Source: JBJFGR01 sp051892875
GTDB lineage: Bacteria > Pseudomonadota > Gammaproteobacteria > Enterobacterales > Succinivibrionaceae
Length of the DNA: 40,009 bases
NCBI GenBank assembly: GCA_051892875.1
Contig: JBJFGR010000110.1
Span: forward strand, 1-40,009
Reading direction: 5' to 3'
Shown: piece after piece, positions 1-6,693 of the stretch
Position numbering within the stretch: position 1 is the first letter of the stretch
Layout: each line of letters opens with the position of its first letter
Translations under genes and position numbers: made by a program
The notes under the pieces: model-generated
Seen by the model: the letters and a program-made list of their open reading frames with translations, nothing else
The model's database searches: none
What the model was told of the DNA's origin: nothing

Positions 1-20
1 AAGAAGAAGGAGATTCAAAT

Positions 21-281
21 ATGTGCGAAGCTGTTGATCAATTAATTGCAGAAGCTGTCGCTGAAGCTAATGAAAAAAGTTCACAAGCTCTTGTTGAAGC
101 TCAGAAAGCACTTGCCGAAGCTAATGAAAAAAATGCAAAAGTGCTTGCCGAAGTTAATGAAAAAAATGCAAAAGTTGTTGCTGAAGCTCAGAAAGCTCTT
201 GCTGAAGCCAATGAAAAAAATGCAAAAGCTGAGGCTAGAATTAGAGAATTAGAAAAATTACTTGCTAATAAGCAGCAATAG
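21..281 (+). CDS. small alanine/glutamate-rich coiled-coil repeat protein
   Basis: An 86-residue protein with no signal peptide or membrane segment. From about residue 8 it is one continuous amphipathic helix rich in Ala, Glu, Lys and Asn. The core is made of 11-residue units of the type LAEANEKNAKV: two in tandem, then a 7-residue unit, then a third 11-residue unit. This mixed hendecad/heptad phasing is typical of coiled coils. The units are also visible in the DNA as 33-bp near-repeats at 111-143, 144-176 and 198-230, with a 21-bp unit at 177-197. A strong AAGGAG-type ribosome site lies just before the ATG, and a good hairpin follows the stop, so it looks like a real, probably well-expressed gene. 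I do not recognise a family. A cytoplasmic oligomeric coiled coil is as far as the sequence goes. Upstream context lies outside the window. Confidence 0.7.
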   Translation: MCEAVDQLIAEAVAEANEKSSQALVEAQKALAEANEKNAKVLAEVNEKNAKVVAEAQKALAEANEKNAKAEARIRELEKLLANKQQ

Positions 282-296
282 ATATAAAAAATAGAT

Positions 297-337
297 GGCT
301 TACAATTTTATTAATTTACTGTTGTAAGCCTTTATTT
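297..337 (+). terminator. rho-independent terminator after the coiled-coil gene
   Basis: Perfect 9-bp stem GGCTTACAA (297-305) with TTGTAAGCC (322-330), a 16-nt loop and a T-rich tail, 16 bp after the stop codon of the coiled-coil gene. Confidence 0.75.
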
Positions 338-358
338 GTATAAGATTTTTAATTTGTC

Positions 359-455
359 GAGGGGATAATATAAAGTGTGTTTTAGTATCCTCTCTGATTT
401 TGTCACTTTTTAAAAGAACATAATTTTCTATGAAAGATCTATAGAAAAAATTATG
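359..455. other. gene-poor stretch with two imperfect hairpins
   Basis: The 278 bases between the coiled-coil gene and the Nudix stop (282-559) hold no convincing ORF. Apart from the terminator there are two inverted repeats. GAGGGGATA (359-367) pairs with TATCCTCTC (386-394) with one mismatch. CATAATTTTCTAT (419-431) pairs with 441-455 with a two-base bulge. They could be terminators for the minus-strand Nudix gene or part of a small RNA. Nothing else here is supported. Confidence 0.3.
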
Positions 456-559
456 TATGAGTATTCTCTTTTACCCACACATATGCACGATGACTCCTAT
501 TTATTCATCAATTTTAAAATACGTTCCAAAAAATAGTCGTAAATCCTTTGCTAAACATA

Positions 560-1051
560 CTATCCTAATATTCTTCTTATTTCTTTTAATGCTATTATTG
601 AATCTCTAGTAAATTCATTTTCTCTCTCTAGTATTTCAGAATATGTAAGCATTAAAACATCACTTACTTCAGAATCCTGTTTCACATATTTCCCATCATA
701 TATCCCAAAAAACAATCCAGCATATGTAAATGTATCAAGTGAAGATTGAATTTTATACCAACCAAAATATTTTAAATCACAAGAAATTCCCATTTCCTCT
801 AATAACTCTCTTTTGGCACTCTCTATAATATCATTCTCTCCTTCTTGAACCACACCACCAATGCAGGCGTCTAACATACCTGGACAATAATCCTTTGTTA
901 AGGTTCTAACTTCAATATAATACTTTCCTTCAGAATTTTGTAATACAATATAAGATGCTCTATGCGGGAGACAATTTTTTCTCATTACAGATCTTGGAAC
1001 AATTTCTATAATTTCATTTTTATCATTAACAATTGGAACCATTTCTTCCAT
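560..1051 (-). CDS. Nudix hydrolase, YfcD/IDI-like
   Basis: About 163 residues resembling the YfcD-type Nudix hydrolases, which share their fold with isopentenyl-diphosphate isomerase. Nudix enzymes cleave nucleoside diphosphates linked to another moiety; the substrate of this branch is not established. The Nudix box begins at the GGVVQEGE segment and continues to RELLEEMGI, carrying the metal-binding REXXEE glutamates. By my count there are eight residues, not the canonical seven, between the box Glu and the REL segment. A conserved C-terminal EFTRDSI segment matches YfcD. The longest reading frame starts at a GTG at 1061-1063, but GGAG sits just upstream of the ATG at 1049-1051, so I place the start there. 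It is transcribed divergently from the lipoprotein gene. Family membership is confident, substrate unknown. Confidence 0.85.
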   Translation of the reverse strand: MEEMVPIVNDKNEIIEIVPRSVMRKNCLPHRASYIVLQNSEGKYYIEVRTLTKDYCPGMLDACIGGVVQEGENDIIESAKRELLEEMGISCDLKYFGWYKIQSSLDTFTYAGLFFGIYDGKYVKQDSEVSDVLMLTYSEILERENEFTRDSIIALKEIRRILG

Positions 1052-1087
1052 AATAAAATTCACTCCAGATAAATCATATTATTAAAA

Positions 1088-1108
1088 ATTATACTTTTAG
1101 AGTATAAT
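1088..1108. promoter_or_regulatory. palindromic divergent promoter/operator
   Basis: ATTATACT (1088-1095) and AGTATAAT (1101-1108) form a perfect 8-bp inverted repeat with a 5-nt centre. Each arm contains a consensus -10 hexamer TATAAT: on the plus strand at 1103-1108, about 31 nt before the lipoprotein start, and on the minus strand at 1088-1093, about 37 nt before the Nudix start. The -35 regions are poor matches on both sides. The arrangement suggests back-to-back promoters that one dimeric regulator could cover together; the regulator is inference. Confidence 0.45.
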
Positions 1109-1139
1109 ACAAAAAAATAATAAAAAAGAGAAAGTATAG

Positions 1140-1667
1140 ATGAAATTTTTAACAAAAATATTGTTAAGCTCCTTAGGTATCTTCCTTTTTTCAGGATGTG
1201 CAACATTAACAGATTATAAAGACGGTTTACCCAAAATAAATGTAACACAAATGACCTTTGATTTTAAAGAACGTACTCATCCTATTATTATTGTAGATTA
1301 TTGTATCAACAATAGTCTTGATATTGATTTACCATTAAAAAAAGCTATTTTCTCTTTAGCAATTAATGGGACCACCATCTACAATAAAACAAAAGATTTT
1401 TCAGATGAAGAAATTTCAAAAAACAGTAAAAAATGTTCCAAAGAAATATTAAATCCTGATGTACAAAAATCAACCATTGCATCTTCTCTTCTTCTAAATA
1501 CCATTCTAGATAGGAAATATACTATAACTTCTTCTTTACATTATGATGACAAAGAATCTTCTAAAACCATTTCAAATTATGAAGGTTATATTAATGAAGA
1601 TTCACCAATGATTTCGGCTGAATTATTGAAATATAATAAATTTTCAAAGAAAAAATCAAAGAAATAA
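1140..1667 (+). CDS. putative lipoprotein, LEA-type-2-like
   Basis: A 175-residue protein with a lipoprotein signal peptide: Lys near the N-terminus, a hydrophobic stretch of about 15 residues, then FSGC with Cys20 as the likely lipidated residue. Phe at -3 is a slightly unusual lipobox. The mature part is predicted beta-rich. The segment around residues 30-80 (a PKINV start, then an IIIVDYCINNS strand and an LPLKKAIFSLAINGT strand) resembles the LEA type 2/WHy domain found in some bacterial lipoproteins. That assignment is inference from pattern. The C-terminus is a Lys/Ser-rich tail. It is followed after 11 bp by a membrane-protein gene and is probably co-transcribed with it. Function unknown; likely envelope-located. 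Confidence 0.6.
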   Translation: MKFLTKILLSSLGIFLFSGCATLTDYKDGLPKINVTQMTFDFKERTHPIIIVDYCINNSLDIDLPLKKAIFSLAINGTTIYNKTKDFSDEEISKNSKKCSKEILNPDVQKSTIASSLLLNTILDRKYTITSSLHYDDKESSKTISNYEGYINEDSPMISAELLKYNKFSKKKSKK

Positions 1668-1678
1668 ATAGGTGAAAT

Positions 1679-2218
1679 GTGAAAAAATATACTCCAAATT
1701 TAGATGCTTGCAAAATAGATTTAAAAAAGTATGTTAGACCTTCTAATAATAAAGGCGTACTTACCTTTGCTTGGATCTATACTATTTTAGCAGGTATTTG
1801 CATTGGTTTATTAATCTGTAATCAATTTGTAAATTTTTTAAATAAATATCAATTATTAACAGAAGCCTGTGCTGCCTTCTTACTATTTTTAGCTGGAAAA
1901 TGTTTCTTTAATTTTGTAAAAACAAATAGCAAATTTTTACGATGGGATATAGCTGCTGGAAAAATAGAAGAAATTGTTGAAGACGAAAAAGATAAAAAAA
2001 CTTTTATAACTCTTTCTTTTACCACAGATGACGGATGTGAATTTAAAGCTGTTGAGAGTTTTACATATCCTGTAATTGATAAAATTAAAGAATTGAATTT
2101 AGGAGAGCTTCCTATTTTGTATCAACCAAGCAGATACAGTAAAGGGGCTTATTATATAGATTTAAGATTTAACAATGGCATTTTAGATACCTCATATATT
2201 CACATAAAATCTGAATAA
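1679..2218 (+). CDS. membrane protein, DUF3592-like
   Basis: A 179-residue protein with two transmembrane helices (about residues 28-47 and 61-81) and a C-terminal soluble beta-rich domain. The soluble part runs from a GKIEEIVED strand through a FTTDDGCEFKAV segment to LPILYQPSRYSKG, which resembles the DUF3592 layout in which the domain ends in a VLYDPxxPxxA-like motif. The start is GTG, chosen because AGGTG lies 5 nt upstream and no in-frame ATG is nearby. The gene lies 11 bp downstream of the lipoprotein gene, so the pair is probably one envelope-related transcription unit. No catalytic motif is visible and the role is unknown. Confidence 0.55.
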   Translation: MKKYTPNLDACKIDLKKYVRPSNNKGVLTFAWIYTILAGICIGLLICNQFVNFLNKYQLLTEACAAFLLFLAGKCFFNFVKTNSKFLRWDIAAGKIEEIVEDEKDKKTFITLSFTTDDGCEFKAVESFTYPVIDKIKELNLGELPILYQPSRYSKGAYYIDLRFNNGILDTSYIHIKSE

Positions 2219-2283
2219 TCGAGATTTAATAAATCCATTGAAATTTAAAAAGTTTTACAAATCAATTAGTTGAGGAAATTTAA

Positions 2284-3684
2284 ATGATAGTTGCGTCAGT
2301 AAGTGACCTTTTAAAAGGTAAATACAACATTGGCGATGAAGTACGCGTACGTGGTTGGATTAGAACACGCCGTGACTCAAAAGCTGGTTTTTCATTTTTA
2401 GCTGTTCACGATGGTTCATGCTTTAATCCAATACAGGTCGTAGCACCAGCTGATTTAGCAAATTATGAAAGTGATGTATTAAAGCTAACTACTGGTTGTT
2501 CAGTTATTTGTGATGGCAAATTAGTAGAATCTCAAGGAAAAGGACAAGCTTTTGAAATTCAAGCTACTGCTGTAACAGTTTGTGGTTTAGTTGAAGATCC
2601 TGATACTTATCCAATGAGTGCAAAACGTCACACTGTTGAATTTTTGCGAGAAAATGCTCATTTACGTACTAGAACAAATGTTATGGGTGCTGTAATGCGA
2701 GTTCGCAATTGTTTAGCACAAGCTATCCACAGATTCTTCAATGAAAACGGATTTATATGGGTTTCAACACCTCTAATCACAGCATCTGACTGTGAAGGTG
2801 CAGGTGAAATGTTTAGAGTAACAACTCTTGATGTAAATAACCCACCAAGAACAGAAAATGGTAAAGTAGATTACTCAAAAGATTTTTTTGGTAAAGAATC
2901 TTTCTTAACTGTTTCTGGTCAATTAAATGTAGAAACTGTAGCAAGTTCATTATCAAAAGTTTATACTTTTGGACCTACATTCCGTGCTGAAAATTCAAAC
3001 ACAACAAGACACCTTGCTGAATTCTGGATGGTTGAACCAGAAGTTGCTTTCAATGATTTAAATGATAATGCAGCATTAGCTGAAGCTATGCTTAAGTATG
3101 TATTTAAAGCTGTATTAACTGAACGTCGTGACGATATGGAATTTTTTGCTGAAAGAATTGACAAGGATGCAATAACTCGTCTTGAAAACTTCATTAATTC
3201 AGATTTTGCGCAAGTTGATTATACAGAAGCTGTTGAAATTCTAAAAAATTGCGGTAAAAAATTTGAATATCCTGTTGAATGGGGTATCGATTTACAGAGT
3301 GAACATGAAAGATATCTTGCAGAAGAACACTTTAAATCACCAGTTGTTGTAAAAAATTATCCAAAAGATATTAAAGCATTCTATATGCGTTTAAATGATG
3401 ATGGAAAAACTGTTGCAGCAATGGATGTATTAGCTCCAGGAATCGGTGAAATAATTGGCGGTTCACAACGTGAAGAAAGATTAGATATTCTTGACAAACG
3501 TATGGCTGAAATGGGATTAGATCCTAAAAATTACTGGTGGTACAGAGACTTACGTCGTTACGGAAGTGTTGTTCACTCAGGTTTTGGTTTAGGTTTTGAA
3601 CGACTAGTAGTTTATGTAACAGGTATGGGTAATGTTCGTGATGTTATTCCATTCCCAAGAACTGTTAACAACGCAGATTTCTAA
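2284..3684 (+). CDS. asnS: asparaginyl-tRNA synthetase
   Basis: A class IIb aminoacyl-tRNA synthetase that charges tRNA-Asn with asparagine in the cytoplasm. At 466 residues it equals the Escherichia coli length. The N-terminal OB-fold anticodon-binding domain (about 1-115) includes the VRGWIRTRRDSK strand. The catalytic domain carries motif 2 (FRAENSNTTRHLAEFWM, Asn-specific) and motif 3 near the C-terminus (GFGLGFERLVVYVTG). The order continues to the usual PFPRTVNNADF C-terminus. GAGG 8 nt upstream supports the ATG start. It is a single gene, 65 bp after the membrane-protein gene, with its own terminator. Confidence 0.98.
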   Translation: MIVASVSDLLKGKYNIGDEVRVRGWIRTRRDSKAGFSFLAVHDGSCFNPIQVVAPADLANYESDVLKLTTGCSVICDGKLVESQGKGQAFEIQATAVTVCGLVEDPDTYPMSAKRHTVEFLRENAHLRTRTNVMGAVMRVRNCLAQAIHRFFNENGFIWVSTPLITASDCEGAGEMFRVTTLDVNNPPRTENGKVDYSKDFFGKESFLTVSGQLNVETVASSLSKVYTFGPTFRAENSNTTRHLAEFWMVEPEVAFNDLNDNAALAEAMLKYVFKAVLTERRDDMEFFAERIDKDAITRLENFINSDFAQVDYTEAVEILKNCGKKFEYPVEWGIDLQSEHERYLAEEHFKSPVVVKNYPKDIKAFYMRLNDDGKTVAAMDVLAPGIGEIIGGSQREERLDILDKRMAEMGLDPKNYWWYRDLRRYGSVVHSGFGLGFERLVVYVTGMGNVRDVIPFPRTVNNADF

Positions 3685-3700
3685 AACAAATCTCTAAACA

Positions 3701-3738
3701 TAACGGGCTATAACTAGATCAATTTAGCCCGTTATTTC
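3701..3738 (+). terminator. rho-independent terminator of asnS
   Basis: Perfect 10-bp stem TAACGGGCTA (3701-3710) with TAGCCCGTTA (3725-3734), a 14-nt loop and a short T-rich tail, 16 bp after the asnS stop. The GC-rich core stands out against the AT-rich surroundings. Confidence 0.8.
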
Positions 3739-3896
3739 AATGTTCATAAAAACTTTAGATTAAGTATTTTTATGTAATTATTATGTAAAAAATGCAAGTA
3801 ATATCATAAATAAAATTATTAGAACATATTACGCTTTTTTTTATTTAAAATATAGTTTCAAAAGATATATGATATATATATAAACATATAATTAAA

Positions 3897-3920
3897 TAAA
3901 ATAAAATAAAATAAAATAAA
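3897..3920 (+). repeat. (TAAAA) pentanucleotide tandem tract
   Basis: Nearly five uninterrupted TAAAA units, preceded by a TA-dinucleotide run near 3870-3882 and followed by TTAAAT-type variants. It lies about 50 bp upstream of the first M48-like gene, inside its presumed promoter or leader. Short tandem repeats at such positions can change length by slippage; an effect on expression here is inference. Confidence 0.6.
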
Positions 3921-3968
3921 TTAAATTAAAAAAATTAAATATAAATACAAAAGGATAAAACTGTAACT

Positions 3969-6668
3969 ATGATATCTTTTTATGAAAATATTAATATCGC
4001 TAAAAGATATTACAAAATTATGTTAACTATATTTTTTATTGGTTATGGAATTATTGTAATTTCATTAACCTATGTTTTACAAATATGTTACTTAATTTAT
4101 AAGAATATACCTTATAATAATTTCGACTTTAATGTTTTTAATAATAAAATGTTTCCTATATCTATTCTAATAGTAAGTATTTTAATGATATTAGGTTATT
4201 TATCAGCAAAAAAAACATTAAAAAATTCAGGTACTGAACTTGCCACAAAGTTAGGTGGTATTAATGTATCATTGCTTGAAAAAATAAAAAATGAAAAAGA
4301 ACTTCAAAATAAAAATTACGATAAATACATTTCACCATACGAATTAGAAAAATTACGTTATTTAAATATTTTAGAAATAAAACAATTACGTAATCTAGTA
4401 GAAGAAATGTCTATAGCCAGTAATATTCCTGTTCCTGAAATTTTTATAGACCTAACAAGCTATGATATTAATGCTTTTGCAACTGGGTATGATAAACGCA
4501 AAGCTAGTATTTGTGTAACAATGGGATCTATAAAGAAATTAAATAGAAACGAATTACAAGTACTTATTGCACATGAATTTAGTAATATTTGTAATGGATG
4601 TATGGCAGTGTCATTAAAAACAACAACACTTATTGCCTCTATGTCTATTTTATTTAATATTGGATGTCGTATATTTTCTCCATTATCTACTAATACAAAA
4701 ATAGAGAAAATAGCTGATTTTGCTATACGAAAAACAAGAATTTTAGGGCCTTTTCCTATTTTAGCTCCTATCGGAGTAATTATTATGTTTACAGGACTTC
4801 TAGGTCAAACATTCGGGCTAATAATGAAAGATATTTTATCAAAAAAAATTATCAAATTAGCTGATATAACTGCAATCAAATACACTCGAAATCCTGTTGC
4901 TTTATTAAGACTTTTAAATAAAATAAAAGTTGGTAATAATTATGTTGATGGTATATTATCAGATTATGCTCACTTATACTTTACAAGCTCAGAATCTTTG
5001 TATTCAACCCACCCTACAATAATGAAAAGAATAGAGTATATACAAAAATATACTGATAGTGATTTCTCTTTCAAAAAATACAATTATACTTTTGACCACA
5101 ATATTCTGTTTGAAAAAACAGAAGATCTTGTTGATATTGAAAAAAATTTACGAAATCCTAATGGCAATAAAGAATCTTTAGATAATACTATAAATAAAAC
5201 TCCAAATAATATTTTAAATGAAATCTCAAAAAATGCAGGTCTTGGAGTAATCTTAACGTCGATGATGACCGATAAAGAAAAAGAAGAATACAAAATATTG
5301 CGTACCGAACAAGAAGAACAACAACGCAATAATTTTAAAAATAATTTGCAAGAAACCTATAAAATTATTGGTGCTGTTTTTGATACTGATGAAGAATACT
5401 TTCTATTCTTAAATCATGTTGATAAAAAAATTGCTCAATTTTTTCCGTCACATGTAATAAGAATGAGTATGGAAGATACGATTAATTACATCGCAAAACT
5501 ACGCAGATTTACTAATAATTTAGAAAATAATGAATTATTACGTTTTGAAAAAATTTTAAAAATCGCACAACAAACAAACCCTACAAACTATAAGCCTAAT
5601 TTATTAAGTTTAGTTGTTCTAAGACCTATTGCAGGAACTAATGAAATAGCTACCTCTGGAGATAATCTAGCAAACTCCTTTGCTATTATCTATTCCTTTA
5701 TATTAAATAATTGTGACTTAAACAAAAAACAAAGAATAGCGTGTTTTAACAAATGTATTGAAGCAGCAAAAATAAATTTTGCTGTAAATTATTACGATAT
5801 TGTAAGTGTTAGCCAATTAGTAGAATCAATAAAAAGCGTATACTTATCTGTATATTCATTTAAGAAAAACTTTTTATTAGGTCTTGATATTGCGATAAAA
5901 GCTGATGATATCATATCAGATGAAGAAATCTTTATTATTGCTTTACTACGTTCCTTACATGATCAACTTGAATCATCATTATATGATGAAATTGTTTCAT
6001 CATACAGCAAAAATGAATTCTTAAAACCTTCAGAACAAGAAAAATTATTAACAAAACCTTATGCTGAATTGTTAGTAATTATTGCAAATGACATTAGTGA
6101 TTTAAATGAATTTATAAATTGTGGTAACAATGATTTCATAGAAACCATAAAATCACCATCTATTGAAATCAATGATCAAAATATTAGAAGAATATTAACT
6201 TATTTTAATTCAGAGTTTGCTGTTGCAAATAATTTTATAAAAGATTCATTCTATAAAGTTATAAAGGATTTAACATATAAAGAATTAACCAACACTAAAT
6301 TGCTAGCTCTTTACGCTTTCTTACTTAATAAGAATAAAAATGTTGATAAAATAGCAACAAGATTTGAATTTAATAAATATGCCACTATCATCTTCAGAGA
6401 TGTTATCAAAAATAATGATAGTACCAAAATCGAAAATGATGAAGTTATTTTCGGTGCTATGGATATTTTAAACATCCCTAGACATTGTTATCAACAAATA
6501 GAACCAACAAGTAAAGAAGTCTTTCAAGCATTATGTTTTATGACAAAAGCGCCTGATGAATTTAAAAAACTTCTCCTAACGGGATTAAAGGCTATAATTG
6601 ATGGTGATGGAATAGAAACCATTGAAGAAATTTTTACATATGAAATTATGAAATTATTACAACAATAA
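3969..6668 (+). CDS. M48-fold membrane pseudoprotease, paralog 1
   Basis: An 899-residue inner-membrane protein related to M48 (HtpX-like) zinc metallopeptidases. It has two N-terminal TM helices (about 17-42 and 62-79), then the conserved run LVEEMSIASNIPVPEIF (143 onward), DINAFATG (about 166-173), and LNRNELQVLIAHEFSNICNG (191-210). The active HExxH is here HEFSN (202-206), so the second histidine is Asn. The third-ligand motif, normally ExxAD, reads IKLAD (295-299), replacing Glu with Ile. TRNP (306-309) and YSTHP (345-349) family landmarks remain. More TM helices flank residue 220 and 262-290. A TerB-like helical segment (about 633-665) and a C-terminal DGDGIETIEE segment, common at the end of long M48 proteins, follow. 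It probably cannot hold catalytic zinc. It is followed after 25 bp by a paralog. Confidence 0.8.
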   Translation: MISFYENINIAKRYYKIMLTIFFIGYGIIVISLTYVLQICYLIYKNIPYNNFDFNVFNNKMFPISILIVSILMILGYLSAKKTLKNSGTELATKLGGINVSLLEKIKNEKELQNKNYDKYISPYELEKLRYLNILEIKQLRNLVEEMSIASNIPVPEIFIDLTSYDINAFATGYDKRKASICVTMGSIKKLNRNELQVLIAHEFSNICNGCMAVSLKTTTLIASMSILFNIGCRIFSPLSTNTKIEKIADFAIRKTRILGPFPILAPIGVIIMFTGLLGQTFGLIMKDILSKKIIKLADITAIKYTRNPVALLRLLNKIKVGNNYVDGILSDYAHLYFTSSESLYSTHPTIMKRIEYIQKYTDSDFSFKKYNYTFDHNILFEKTEDLVDIEKNLRNPNGNKESLDNTINKTPNNILNEISKNAGLGVILTSMMTDKEKEEYKILRTEQEEQQRNNFKNNLQETYKIIGAVFDTDEEYFLFLNHVDKKIAQFFPSHVIRMSMEDTINYIAKLRRFTNNLENNELLRFEKILKIAQQTNPTNYKPNLLSLVVLRPIAGTNEIATSGDNLANSFAIIYSFILNNCDLNKKQRIACFNKCIEAAKINFAVNYYDIVSVSQLVESIKSVYLSVYSFKKNFLLGLDIAIKADDIISDEEIFIIALLRSLHDQLESSLYDEIVSSYSKNEFLKPSEQEKLLTKPYAELLVIIANDISDLNEFINCGNNDFIETIKSPSIEINDQNIRRILTYFNSEFAVANNFIKDSFYKVIKDLTYKELTNTKLLALYAFLLNKNKNVDKIATRFEFNKYATIIFRDVIKNNDSTKIENDEVIFGAMDILNIPRHCYQQIEPTSKEVFQALCFMTKAPDEFKKLLLTGLKAIIDGDGIETIEEIFTYEIMKLLQQ

Positions 6669-6693
6669 TATAATATTTTTTAAGGTAATTAAT

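Noticed and set aside
46..252. 68-codon plus-strand frame within the coiled-coil gene
   Set aside because: It is the +1 shadow of a repetitive gene; Lys/Leu repeats follow from the frame shift, and it lacks its own ribosome site.
1060..1248. 62-codon minus-strand frame opposite the lipoprotein start
   Set aside because: Antisense shadow of the signal-peptide region and promoter; no ribosome site.
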